Below, piece by piece: positions 30,328-41,212 of a stretch of DNA of 64,000 nt. Below the pieces are notes generated by a model. It was not told where the DNA came from. It worked only from the letters and a program-made list of their open reading frames with translations, and did no database searches. The position numbers were made by a program, and so were the translations under genes. Every line of letters begins with the position of its first letter. Position 1 is the stretch's first letter. Origin of the DNA: Polyangiaceae bacterium (lineage in GTDB: Bacteria; Myxococcota_A; Polyangia; Polyangiales; Polyangiaceae); contig JAKLKA010000024.1 in the NCBI GenBank assembly GCA_023150915.1, forward strand, positions 1-64,000. Direction: 5' to 3'.

Positions 30328-32022
30328 GTGCTGCTCCCCACCGCTTATGCGCTGGTCGTCGCGGGCTTCGACTTCGCCGTGGCAGCGCTGTGCTGGGGTT
30401 GGCCGCGCGGTGAGCTCTGGCCACTGGGCACGCGCCTCACCGCGGTGGCCGCGGCCCTCGCGGGGCTCACCTCGATCGCGGCGGCGCTGCTCATGGCCGG
30501 CGTCGCCCCCGAGCTTTCGATGCGCGCGCTGGTGGCGCTGTGCATCGTGTCGTTCGTCGCGGGCACGGCGGCGGTGATCCCCTCGGATCTGGAGCGGGCG
30601 CGGCGCTATCGCACGCTGCTGGGCGTGGTGGCCGTGCCGATACCCCTGGGGGTCGCGCTGGCCATCGACACACTGCCGGGGGTCAGCTCGGCAATGGGGG
30701 CGCCCAGCCGAATTCTGCCCTGGGGCTCGGCGGTGCTCTTCGCGCTGAGCTGCGGCGCGTTCCAGCTGATCGAGGCCCTGTCGATCGCGGCGTTCTGGCC
30801 GAAGAGCCACGCGCGATCGTCGTTGCCGGCGCTGCTCTTGGTGTTCTGCGCCGGCTTCGTGGACGTTGCGGCGCTGGTGGGCAGGCCGTTGCCGCTGGTG
30901 GGCGCCGTCACGGCGGCGGCCATCGCCTGCGGCTTCATCGCCTCGCGCATGCTGCTGCAGTTCCGGGTCGCGCTCGAAGGCGCCGAGGGCCGCGTTCCCG
31001 GTTTTGCTTTGCAGCGCTTCCTGGGCGCCGGCGGCATGGCCGAGGTGTTCGTGGCCGAGGCGGTGGGGCTGCTCGGGTCGCGGCGCCTGGCCGCGGTGAA
31101 GCGCGTGCGCCGCGACCTGGTGGAGAACGCCGAGCTGTGCTCGATGTTCCTGGAAGAAGCGCGGCTTGCCGCTCAGTTGCACCATCCGAACATCGTCGAG
31201 GTGCTCTCTTTCGGCACCGGCGGCCGGGGCTCGCACGTGCGGCCCTACATCGCCATGGAGCTGATCGATGGCCTGCCGCTCGCCGTGCTGCTCCGCCATT
31301 CGGCCGCGGCCGCCCGCCCGCTGCCGCTGGCCGCAGTGAGCGAGATCGGCATTGCGCTGGCGTCGGCGCTGCACCACGCGCACACGCTGCGCAGCGCGGA
31401 CGGGCAGCCGCTCGAGGTGGTGCACCGCGACGTCTCGCCGCACAACGTGCTGATCTCGCGGACCGGAGAGGTCAAGCTGATCGACTTCGGCATCGCGCGC
31501 GCCGCTTCACGCGCCACCCACACCAAGACCGGGCACATGCGCGGCAAGCTGGCCTATGCCGCGCCCGAGCAGGTGGCGGGGACGGGCGTGGACGCGCGGA
31601 CCGACGTGTTCGCGCTGGGGGTGCTGCTTTACGAAGCAGCCACGCTCACGCGCCCATTCACCGGCGACAGCGAGCCGGCGATCGTCAGCGCCATCTTGGA
31701 GGGCCGACGCAAGGCGGTGATCGAGCTGCGGGCCGATGCCACGCCGCTCGCGGCCGCCATCGAGCGCGCGATGAACGTCGACCCCAAGAAGCGCTGGCAG
31801 ACCGCCCACGATCTAGAGGCAGCCCTGAGGAAGGCGCTGCCCCCCGCCGACGCCGGCCCGAGCGCGCTGGCCGAGCTCGTGACCTTGGTGGAGCGCGATC
31901 GCAGGCGAAATGCGTCGACCGGCAGCGCGCCCTTGATCGAGCTGGCGCCCGAGACGGTGTCGAGCGGTCCGCCCAGCACCGGCGACACCGCAACGGTGGC
32001 CGATCGCGCGACGGAGCGATGA
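30328..32022 (+). CDS. Ser/Thr protein kinase with an N-terminal multi-helix membrane domain
   Basis: This is a 564-aa protein. Residues 1-215 hold about six hydrophobic helices. A Hanks-type kinase follows: glycine loop GAGGMAEVF (~233), VAVK-type Lys in AAVKRVRRD (~257), HRDVSPHNVLI (~366), DFGIARAASR (~386), GKLAYAAPEQ. The tail (~500-564) is Ala/Pro/Ser-rich. Catalytic Lys, Asp and DFG are present, so it should be active. Most myxobacterial kinases put the kinase first and a single TM after; here the order is reversed. Start GTG 30328. One bp separates it from the next gene. Confidence 0.9.
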   Translation: MLLPTAYALVVAGFDFAVAALCWGWPRGELWPLGTRLTAVAAALAGLTSIAAALLMAGVAPELSMRALVALCIVSFVAGTAAVIPSDLERARRYRTLLGVVAVPIPLGVALAIDTLPGVSSAMGAPSRILPWGSAVLFALSCGAFQLIEALSIAAFWPKSHARSSLPALLLVFCAGFVDVAALVGRPLPLVGAVTAAAIACGFIASRMLLQFRVALEGAEGRVPGFALQRFLGAGGMAEVFVAEAVGLLGSRRLAAVKRVRRDLVENAELCSMFLEEARLAAQLHHPNIVEVLSFGTGGRGSHVRPYIAMELIDGLPLAVLLRHSAAAARPLPLAAVSEIGIALASALHHAHTLRSADGQPLEVVHRDVSPHNVLISRTGEVKLIDFGIARAASRATHTKTGHMRGKLAYAAPEQVAGTGVDARTDVFALGVLLYEAATLTRPFTGDSEPAIVSAILEGRRKAVIELRADATPLAAAIERAMNVDPKKRWQTAHDLEAALRKALPPADAGPSALAELVTLVERDRRRNASTGSAPLIELAPETVSSGPPSTGDTATVADRATER

Positions 32023-32023
32023 G

Positions 32024-33415
32024 ATGCAGCGGCTCGCCAAGATCGTGCTGCTCGTGACCCTGGCCGCCGCCTGCTGGGGTTGGGTGCGCCTGGCGAGCGT
32101 GGCGTGGGGTTTCGCACGCCTTCCGGGGCGCGGGGCGACGCAGCGCGAGCGGGGCTGGCCCGCGCGCTGGGAGCGGATCGAGAAGGTGCTCCTCTTGCCC
32201 GATGGGCAGTCGGCCTTCTTGGTGCCCACCCGCGGCGAAGGGGCCGCCGTGTGCCACCTAGAGCTGACCACGGGCCGAATGTCGTACTGCACCGAAGTCC
32301 CGTACACGCACCCCGGCGGCGGGCTATCGCACGCCTACGGTTCGAGCACGCTGCTGGTGGTGTCGTGGCGGGGGCCCCAGGGCACTGCCATGGCGAGCCT
32401 GTTCACCGCGGCCGGACGACAGCGCGAGGTGGAGCTGCGCGACGTGGGGCGCATCACCAACGCGGCATTCGACGGCGAAAAGCGGCGGTTCTCCGTTTCC
32501 TACGTGGTCGAAGGGAAGTCGCACTGGCACGCGCGGTTCGGGCGGGCGCACATACCGCTGGACGGAGGCGAGCCCGAGCTCGAGAAGGACGAGTACGTCA
32601 ACACCGCCTTGCACGAGTTCGAAGGCGACGAGCTGATCGCGAGCTTCCCGACGGGCACGCTGGTGTTCGGGCGGTGGCGAGCACCCGGCCGGTGCGTGGC
32701 CGGGGCAGGGCGGGGCGCGCGCCGCTGCGTCGAGGGCGAGCGGACGATCTTCGTGGGCTCGACGATGGGTTCGACGGCCCTCCGCCCCAATGCCGGTGAC
32801 CTCTGGGTCGACGCTCGAGGCGTCGAGACGCCGCTGGGCAAGGCTGCCGAGGGCTTCGAGCGGCAACCGGGCGGTCCTTGCGATCTGGCCATCCAAGTTC
32901 GCGACGACGGCAGCGAAGGGCCCGAGCTGGCCTGCCCGACCGTCGACAACGTCATGGAGGTGAGGCGCGGCAGCGAGCTCTTGCGCTTTCGAACCCTCCG
33001 GGGCGGGGGCGAGTCGGTGCTGGTGGCCGAGCGCGCCGACGGAACCGAGGCGCGCGTGGCGCGTGGCGCCAACGAGGCGCCGCACGTGGGGTACTTCATG
33101 GGCCAGAGAGCGGTGCTGCTGAACACGCCCTATCTCATGCCGCTGACCGACGACCTGAGGCCGCAAAAGCCGGAACCACCGCGCGTGCGCCTGGGTCAGA
33201 TCCTGGAGCGACGTTTCGAGCTCGCGCGCGCCGAGACGGCGGCGTTTCTCGGGGCGCTGCTGGTGCTGCCCCTCCTGGCGTGGGGCGCCCTGCGTTTGCT
33301 GCGAAGCGCCGCACCCACTCGCTGGATCTGGCTCTTGTCGCTGGCGCTGACGCTTCACGGCGCGTTTGCCGCGGTGGCGCTCGGCCGATTCGCCGAGTTC
33401 TTGATCGTGCCCTGA
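32024..33415 (+). CDS. Membrane protein of unknown function, partner of the kinase gene
   Basis: This 463-aa protein has an N-terminal TM helix (AKIVLLVTLAAACWGWVRLASVAW). A large extracytoplasmic, beta-propeller-like region follows (residues ~40-390; repeated strands such as AFLVPTRGEGAAVCHLELTTG, LLVVSWRGPQGTAMASLF). It ends in two C-terminal TM helices (ALLVLPLLAWGALRLL; WIWLLSLALTLHGAFAAVAL). ATG 32024 is 1 bp after the kinase stop, so they are co-expressed. It may be the kinase's sensor or target; no family recognised. Confidence 0.72.
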   Translation: MQRLAKIVLLVTLAAACWGWVRLASVAWGFARLPGRGATQRERGWPARWERIEKVLLLPDGQSAFLVPTRGEGAAVCHLELTTGRMSYCTEVPYTHPGGGLSHAYGSSTLLVVSWRGPQGTAMASLFTAAGRQREVELRDVGRITNAAFDGEKRRFSVSYVVEGKSHWHARFGRAHIPLDGGEPELEKDEYVNTALHEFEGDELIASFPTGTLVFGRWRAPGRCVAGAGRGARRCVEGERTIFVGSTMGSTALRPNAGDLWVDARGVETPLGKAAEGFERQPGGPCDLAIQVRDDGSEGPELACPTVDNVMEVRRGSELLRFRTLRGGGESVLVAERADGTEARVARGANEAPHVGYFMGQRAVLLNTPYLMPLTDDLRPQKPEPPRVRLGQILERRFELARAETAAFLGALLVLPLLAWGALRLLRSAAPTRWIWLLSLALTLHGAFAAVALGRFAEFLIVP

Positions 33416-33419
33416 GGGA

Positions 33420-34241
33420 TCAGTCCCGAACGCCGCTCGTCCGGTCTTTGCCGTAGATGCCGTCGCCGATGCGGCGCATGCGGGCGAGCTCGTCGTCGCT
33501 CATCGGCCCGAGCTCGAGCGCGCGCAGCGCCTCGCGCATCTGCTCGGCGTTGGCCGGGCCGCTCATCACCACGTCCACGTGCGGGTGCGACATCGCAAAG
33601 CGGTAGCAGTCGGAGCCCGTGGGCGTGGCCTCGCCAGGCGGCGTGCGCTTCGGATCGACCAGGTGCCCCCAGCGGGTGGTGGTGTAAGTGATCACGCCGG
33701 GGCGCTTGCCCACGTCGAGGCCGTCGAGCGAGGCGAACACCTCGCGCTCGGCGCCGCGGTGCACGGCGTTGTAGCGGACCTGCCACAGCCCGATGCGCTG
33801 ATCGTCGAGCAAGGTCGGGAACAGAGTGCGGCGATGACCCGACAGGGCGATGTGTCGCACCTTTCCGCCGGCGACCAGCTCGGTGGCGGCGTCCATGATG
33901 CGCGGCGGCGGGTGGTCGTTGTACCACCCCAAGAGCAGCACGTCGGCGTAGTCGATGCTCAGCGACCGGAGCGCCCGCTCGACGGAACGCTTCAGCCAGA
34001 ACCCCATGCGCGCGTAGCTCTGCACGCACACCACCAGCCCCTGCCGGTCCTTCTTGGCAAGGGTGCGGATCGCCTCGCCCATCTCGTCGGTGCGGCGCGA
34101 CCCCCAGTAGAAGTAGTTCACGCCCTGCTCGAACGCCGCTTCCAGAGCCGAAGCCGGCACGCCATAGCTCGAGGCGACGCCGAGCCGGCCGACCTCGAGC
34201 CCGGTGCGCCCGAGCACGATCTTGTCGCGGAAGCTGCTCAT
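33420..34241 (-). CDS. Aldo/keto reductase
   Basis: This 273-aa protein has a (beta/alpha)8 AKR fold. LGRTGLEVGRLGVASSYGV is the N-terminal strand; the catalytic Tyr is in NYFYWGSRRTDEMGEA; ERALRSLSIDYADVLLLGWY, GKVRHIALSGH and a C-terminal SGPANAEQMREAL region follow. The Asp-Tyr-Lys-His tetrad is only partly clear: Tyr is seen, and Lys may lie in LAKKDRQGLVVCVQ. It is short for the family (usually 300-340). Substrate unknown. Divergent from the SUMF1-like gene. Confidence 0.85.
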   Translation of the reverse strand: MSSFRDKIVLGRTGLEVGRLGVASSYGVPASALEAAFEQGVNYFYWGSRRTDEMGEAIRTLAKKDRQGLVVCVQSYARMGFWLKRSVERALRSLSIDYADVLLLGWYNDHPPPRIMDAATELVAGGKVRHIALSGHRRTLFPTLLDDQRIGLWQVRYNAVHRGAEREVFASLDGLDVGKRPGVITYTTTRWGHLVDPKRTPPGEATPTGSDCYRFAMSHPHVDVVMSGPANAEQMREALRALELGPMSDDELARMRRIGDGIYGKDRTSGVRD

Positions 34242-34297
34242 GCTGCGGAGCCGCGAGTCTATGCCAAGACCGCCGCGGAGTGCGATGCTGCGGACGG

Positions 34298-35119
34298 ATG
34301 CGCCGACCGGTGGTCTTGGGGGGGGCAGCTTTGGCCGCTACTATCGCGCTGGGCGCGGTGCTGTTCGTGGCCCGCCGCGAACGGGCGGACCCCGCACGCT
34401 GCCCGCTGGGGCTCGAAGCCCGGGGGGCTCGCTGCTGCGCACCGGGGCAGCGGCTGGAGCGCGGCGCGTGCGTGGGAACGCCGGTCAGCTGCCCCAGCGG
34501 GCTCGCCAACACCGCGGCCGGATGCGTGGCTCCCGAGCGGCGCGTGCGCATCGCCGGCGGCTCTCTCACCCTTGCGCCCAGCGACTGGGAAGCCGAGGGC
34601 ATCGTCGCCAGGACCATCCGCGTGGCGGCGTTCGAGCTCGACGCCGTCGAGGTCACCCGTCAGCGCTACGGCAAGAGCAACGAGCCGGGTCTGCCCGTGG
34701 TTCGGGTGACGCCGGACGAAGCCGAGGCGTTCTGTCGAGCAGCCGGCGGACGCCTGCCGACGGCGGACGAATGGCTGTTCGCCGCCGCCGGCAGCGGTGC
34801 GCGCCGCTTCCCCTGGGGGCCCACCGGGCTGGTGTGTCGCCGCGCCAGCTTCGGCCTGGTCGAAGGGCCCTGCGCCACCGGCGCCACGGGCCCCGAGCTG
34901 GCCGGCGCACGACCCGATGGCCAGAGCCCCGAAGGTGCGCTCGATCTCTCGGGCAACGTGGCCGAGTGGGCGCGGCACCCCGACGGCTCTGCGCGCGCTC
35001 ACGGTGGCAGCTTTCGTTCGCGCGTCGCCGGCGAGCTCAAGTCATGGTCCAGCGAAGCCGCCAGCGGCGCAGCCGATCATGTCGGCTTCCGCTGTGCGTA
35101 TCCCGCGGCGCAGCACTGA
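34298..35119 (+). CDS. SUMF1/formylglycine-generating-enzyme-like protein, membrane-anchored
   Basis: This is a 273-aa protein. An N-terminal TM/signal anchor (VVLGGAALAATIALGAVLFVARR) precedes a Cys-rich short region (ARCPLGLEARGARCCAPGQ). A C-terminal SUMF1-like domain follows: AAFELDAVEVTRQRYG, VTPDEAEAFCRAAGGRLPTADEWLFAAAG, LDLSGNVAEWARHPDG and VGFRCAYP. The catalytic Cys pair of true FGEs is not evident at the C-terminus, so it is more likely a binding or structural relative. Start ATG 34298 is preferred; GTG 34280 adds 6 residues. Confidence 0.83.
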   Translation: MRRPVVLGGAALAATIALGAVLFVARRERADPARCPLGLEARGARCCAPGQRLERGACVGTPVSCPSGLANTAAGCVAPERRVRIAGGSLTLAPSDWEAEGIVARTIRVAAFELDAVEVTRQRYGKSNEPGLPVVRVTPDEAEAFCRAAGGRLPTADEWLFAAAGSGARRFPWGPTGLVCRRASFGLVEGPCATGATGPELAGARPDGQSPEGALDLSGNVAEWARHPDGSARAHGGSFRSRVAGELKSWSSEAASGAADHVGFRCAYPAAQH

Positions 35120-35230
35120 GAGCGGTCGCAGTCGCGGGCGAACTCCAGCGCCCGGACGTCTTGCCCCGGCTCGAGGCGGCGTTCTGGTGGACCGCTTCAA
35201 TTGTCTCCGGACGCGGCCTAAGCTGTGCTC

Positions 35231-36466
35231 ATGTCCGCCGCGGTCCTCTGCATTGGCACCGAGCTCACCCGCGGTGAGATCGTGAACACCAACGCCTCGT
35301 GGCTGTCCGAAGAGCTCACCGACCGCGGGATCGAGGTCGGCGCCATCGAGACCATTGCCGACGATCGCCCGCTGATCGTCGAGACGCTGCACCGGCTCTC
35401 GGCCAAACACCTGGTGATCGTCTGCACCGGCGGCCTTGGGCCCACCACCGACGACATCACCAGCGAGTGCGTGGCCGAGGCGCTGGGCGTGCCGCTGGTG
35501 CGCGACGAGGCGTCGCTCGCGGCGATCCGCACGCGGATGGAGAAGTTCGGGCGGGTGATGGCCGAGTCGAACAAGAAGCAGGCCGACTTCCCCACCGGTG
35601 CGCGGGTCTTGCAGAACCGGAAGGGCACGGCCCCGGGCTTTCAGGTGGCGCTGGGGCACGCGCAGGCGTTCTTCATGCCGGGCGTCCCCCGCGAGATGAA
35701 GAGCATGTTCGGCGAGCAGGTGGCGCCGGCGCTCGAGCCGTTCGTGAAGGGGCAGATGTTCCAGGTGCGGCTCAAGACCTTCGGCATGACCGAGTCGGCG
35801 GTGAACGATCGGCTGGACGGCATCGAGGCCGAGCACGCCGTCACCTTGGCCTATCGCGCGCACTTTCCGGAGATCGAGGTCAAGGTGCTGGCCCGTGGCG
35901 ACAACTGCGCTGATCGGGCTCGCACTGCCGCCGACGCCGTGATTACGCGGCTGGGTCCGGACGTGGTCTACGGCGAGGGGGACGTCACGTTCGCCCAGCA
36001 GCTGGGCAAGCTGCTGGTGGAGCGGAAGCTGACGCTGGCCGTGGCCGAGTCGTGCACCGGCGGCACGGTGGGGCGCCTGCTGACCGAGCGCGGTGGGGCG
36101 AGCGAGTTCTTCGTGGGCGGCGTGATCTGTTACGCCAACCGCGTCAAAGAGGGCCTCTTGGGGGTGCCCGCGCCGCTCTTGGCCGAGCACGGCGCGGTGA
36201 GCGCGCCCGTGGCCCGTTCCATGGCCCAGGGCGCCCTCGCAGAGCTTGGCTCCGATCTGGCGCTGGCGCTCACCGGCGTGGCGGGCCCCGGCGGCGGCAC
36301 GTCCGACAAGCCCGTGGGCCTGGTGCACTTCGCCGTCGCGTCGCTCGCGGGCATCAGCGATCGCCAGATGGTGTTTCCGGGCTCTCGCACCCAGGTGCGC
36401 GATCTGGCCGCATTCGCCGGGCTGTCGCTGGTGCGCAAGGTCTTGCTGCACGGCCACGACGCATGA
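35231..36466 (+). CDS. cinA: CinA-family competence/damage-inducible protein
   Basis: This is a 411-aa protein. The N-terminal MoaB/MogA-like (COG1058) domain has AAVLCIGTELTRGEIVNTNASWLSEELTDRG, then VCTGGLGPTTDDIT and PGVPREMKSMF. The C-terminal CinA (NMN deamidase-type) domain has LAVAESCTGGTVGRLLTERGGASEFFVGGVICYAN and TGVAGPGGGTSDKPVGLV. Members pair ADP-ribose/NMN recycling and competence regulation. ATG 35231 is used; GTG 35225 is possible. It overlaps thpR by 4 bp (ATGA). Confidence 0.94.
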   Translation: MSAAVLCIGTELTRGEIVNTNASWLSEELTDRGIEVGAIETIADDRPLIVETLHRLSAKHLVIVCTGGLGPTTDDITSECVAEALGVPLVRDEASLAAIRTRMEKFGRVMAESNKKQADFPTGARVLQNRKGTAPGFQVALGHAQAFFMPGVPREMKSMFGEQVAPALEPFVKGQMFQVRLKTFGMTESAVNDRLDGIEAEHAVTLAYRAHFPEIEVKVLARGDNCADRARTAADAVITRLGPDVVYGEGDVTFAQQLGKLLVERKLTLAVAESCTGGTVGRLLTERGGASEFFVGGVICYANRVKEGLLGVPAPLLAEHGAVSAPVARSMAQGALAELGSDLALALTGVAGPGGGTSDKPVGLVHFAVASLAGISDRQMVFPGSRTQVRDLAAFAGLSLVRKVLLHGHDA

Positions 36467-37020
36467 GCCGGCTGTTCTTCGCGCTGCCGCTGCCCGAAGC
36501 GGCGCTGATCGCCCTCGAGCGCGCACAGCACGAGGCCAAGCCGGCGGCGGCACGCCTGGCCCCGCGCTGGACGCGCCCGGAGCAGATGCACGTCACGCTG
36601 AAGTTCCTGGGCGAGCAGCCCGACACGGCGCTGCCTGGGCTGCGCGCCGCGCTGGCCGCTCGTGCGCGCGCCGCGCGCCCCATCGAGGCCACCCTGGCTC
36701 GGGTCGCGGCGTTTGGCGGGCAGCGGGCGCGGATCTTGGTCGCCGAGCTCGAGAGCCTGGGCGGGGCGCTGGCCCAGCTGGCCGCCGGGCTCGAGGCCGA
36801 TGCCGCCGAGCTGGGAGTCGAGCGCGAGACGCGACCTTTCGTGGCCCACGTGACGCTGGCCCGGTTCCGCCACCCGGGTGACGCCCGGGCCGTGATCGCA
36901 GCGGCCACGCTCGAGCCGACCGCGCTGCGGTTCACCGAGGTGTGTCTGTATCGCTCGGAGCTGACCCCGGCCGGCAGCCGTTATGCCGTGATCGAGCGCT
37001 GCCCGCTGGGCGAGGCTTGA
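36463..37020 (+). CDS. thpR: RNA 2',3'-cyclic phosphodiesterase
   Basis: This 185-aa 2H phosphoesterase contains two H-x-T motifs: MHVTLKFLGE (~42-51) and VAHVTLARFR (~127-136). LFFALPLPEAALIAL is the typical beginning. ThpR (LigT) opens 2',3'-cyclic phosphates on RNA. It is commonly found next to cinA and recA; here it follows cinA directly with a 4-bp overlap. Its stop lies 1 bp from the convergent lipoprotein gene's stop. Confidence 0.93.
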   Translation: MSRLFFALPLPEAALIALERAQHEAKPAAARLAPRWTRPEQMHVTLKFLGEQPDTALPGLRAALAARARAARPIEATLARVAAFGGQRARILVAELESLGGALAQLAAGLEADAAELGVERETRPFVAHVTLARFRHPGDARAVIAAATLEPTALRFTEVCLYRSELTPAGSRYAVIERCPLGEA

Positions 37021-37021
37021 G

Positions 37022-37666
37022 TCACTGCTCTGGGGGTGCGCCCGGGCAGAGCGAGCTGGGCACGTTACAGTTGGCGATCAGGCACGGGACCATGCTGCCG
37101 CACGCGCTGGTGGCCAGGCAGTTCAGGCACGCGGGGCTCTGACCCGCGGCCGTCGCGCACCCCTCCATGCAGTCACTGAAGGTCATGCCGCTGCAGCACT
37201 GGGTGATGCTGCCGCAGGCCGAGTTGCAGTCGACCCCCGAGCCGCCTCCGCTGCCGGTGCCGCCGCCGCTGCCCGTGCCCCCGCCACTGCCCGTGCCGGT
37301 GGCGCCGCACGCCCCCGAGCTGCACGTGCCGGTGAACTGGCAGGTCCCGGTGCTGGGGTCCTTGCACGAGCCGCTCGACGTCTTGTTGCCGACGTTGGCG
37401 CTGCACGAGACCGGGCCACTGCCGAAGCTGATCGAGGAGCCGCTCACGGTACCCTGGTACACGTCGCCACTGGGCGAGCACGAGAGGGTGATGTTGCAGT
37501 CCTTCTGCGTGACCGTGCAGGCGTTGTCCGCGCAGTTACCGCTCAGCGTCCAGCTACCAGAGACGTCGGCGCAGCTGCCCGGGCCACCGCCCGAAGAGCT
37601 GGAGCCACACGAAGCGGCCAGGAGAAGAACCGCCGGGACTGCGAGCGCACTCTTGAAGATGCCCAT
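37022..37666 (-). CDS. Ser/Gly/Cys-rich lipoprotein
   Basis: This 214-aa protein starts at ATG 37666, with GAGGTGG about 5 nt upstream. The signal is MGIFKSALAVPAVLLLAASC with Cys at the lipobox. A Ser/Gly linker precedes a domain (DVSGSWTLSGNCADNACTV, YQGTVSGSSISFGSGPVSC) that looks like a small beta-sandwich. A Thr/Gly repeat (TGSGGG x3) follows, then a Cys-rich C-terminus (CNSACGSITQCC, CLNCLATSACG). No family recognised. Resembles other lipoproteins in this window in having Gly repeats plus Cys clusters. Confidence 0.75.
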   Translation of the reverse strand: MGIFKSALAVPAVLLLAASCGSSSSGGGPGSCADVSGSWTLSGNCADNACTVTQKDCNITLSCSPSGDVYQGTVSGSSISFGSGPVSCSANVGNKTSSGSCKDPSTGTCQFTGTCSSGACGATGTGSGGGTGSGGGTGSGGGSGVDCNSACGSITQCCSGMTFSDCMEGCATAAGQSPACLNCLATSACGSMVPCLIANCNVPSSLCPGAPPEQ

Positions 37667-37714
37667 GATCCACCTCACCTGCCCGCGGTCTTAGCACGGG
37701 CAGGCGGGGTGCGT

Positions 37715-40360
<2,646 letters not shown>

Positions 40361-40502
40361 GGCTACACCTGTATCGCACGCCCCCGAGCCCGGGGGCCGT
40401 CGCCGCTCAGAACCGCCCCGCGACCCTTCCGGCACGAAGCTCGGACCAAGCTAAGGCCTGATATTTCGGGATCAAGGGGCTACGAGCTGCCATAATCCTC
40501 GG

Positions 40503-40751
40503 GTGACCCAGCGCGACCCTGCCGCGGAGGCTCGGGCGGTTGAGCGACGCCGGACCTGGAGCTTCGGCGTCGCCAGGAGCCCTGCCGAGATGGACGAAGC
40601 GGATCTGGAGTTCTGGCTCTCTGCGACGCCCACCGAGCGGATCCGTGGCATGACGGAGTTGATCCAGGAGATGCTCGCGATCGAAGGCGCCGATGGACCT
40701 GCCCCCCGACTTCAGAGATCTGTTTTCGGAGCTCGACCGCGAGGCGGTTGA
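40503..40751 (+). CDS. Small protein upstream of and overlapping a nucleotidyltransferase gene
   Basis: This 82-aa protein starts with GTG 40503, with a CATAAT hexamer (40491-40496) just before. The middle (EADLEFWLSATPTERIRGMTELIQEMLA) is helical; similar helices 'FW...p.eR......l' precede several nucleotidyltransferase genes. It overlaps the next gene by 59 bp in another frame, so its last ~20 residues (from about APRLQRS) may be only a by-product. Not a named family, but the pairing recalls two-gene toxin-antitoxin units. Confidence 0.55.
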   Translation: MTQRDPAAEARAVERRRTWSFGVARSPAEMDEADLEFWLSATPTERIRGMTELIQEMLAIEGADGPAPRLQRSVFGARPRGG

Positions 40752-41154
40752 GTACGTCCTGGTCGGGGGATGGGCCGTGGCGTTTCACGGGCGCCCGCGC
40801 GCCACCAAGGACATCGACTTCGTGCTGCGCGGCACGTCCGAGAACCTCGAGCGCGCTGCACGTGCGCTCGAGGCGTTCGGCGCTCCGCCGTCGCTGTGCG
40901 AAGCTGTGCGTGCCATGACCGACGTCGACGTCGTCTTCATGGGTCACCCACCGCTTCGGGTCGACTTCCTGCGCTCGATCTCCGGCGTGCCGAGCGACCG
41001 CCTCTTCGCCAACGCCGAGCGGGCCGACGTCGGCGGCACCACGCTGCGCGTCGCGAGCCTCGACGACCTGATCGCCAACAAGCGCAGCGTCGGCCGTCCG
41101 CAGGACCTGATCGACGTCGCGTTTCTCGAGCGCGTCCGGGCACGCCGCAAATAG
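40693..41154 (+). CDS. DUF6036/MNT-like nucleotidyltransferase-fold protein
   Basis: This is a 153-aa protein. The minimal nucleotidyltransferase pattern is EYVLVGGWAVAFHGRPRATKDIDFVL, with GGW at ~25-27 and DID at ~40-42. A third acidic site lies near RVDFL (~95). The C-terminus has LDDLIANKRSVGRPQDLIDVAFLE, matching DUF6036 proteins. Members act as AMP-transferring antitoxins or toxins in stand-alone pairs. It overlaps the small upstream gene by 59 bp and is alone otherwise. Confidence 0.8.
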   Translation: MDLPPDFRDLFSELDREAVEYVLVGGWAVAFHGRPRATKDIDFVLRGTSENLERAARALEAFGAPPSLCEAVRAMTDVDVVFMGHPPLRVDFLRSISGVPSDRLFANAERADVGGTTLRVASLDDLIANKRSVGRPQDLIDVAFLERVRARRK

Positions 41155-41161
41155 CAAAAGA

Positions 41162-41184
41162 GCCGCGAGGCAATGCCCCGCGGC
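41162..41184 (-). terminator. Intrinsic terminator between convergent genes
   Basis: A hairpin GCCGCG...CGCGGC, loop around GGCAATGCC, lies between the nucleotidyltransferase stop (41154) and the stop of the lipoprotein gene (41213). Read on the minus strand the stem is followed by CTCTTTTGC, a short T-run, so it should end the lipoprotein transcript. On the plus strand no T-run follows. Confidence 0.7.
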
Positions 41185-41212
41185 CCTTCCGCGTCTCGGA
41201 GAAGACCCGAGA

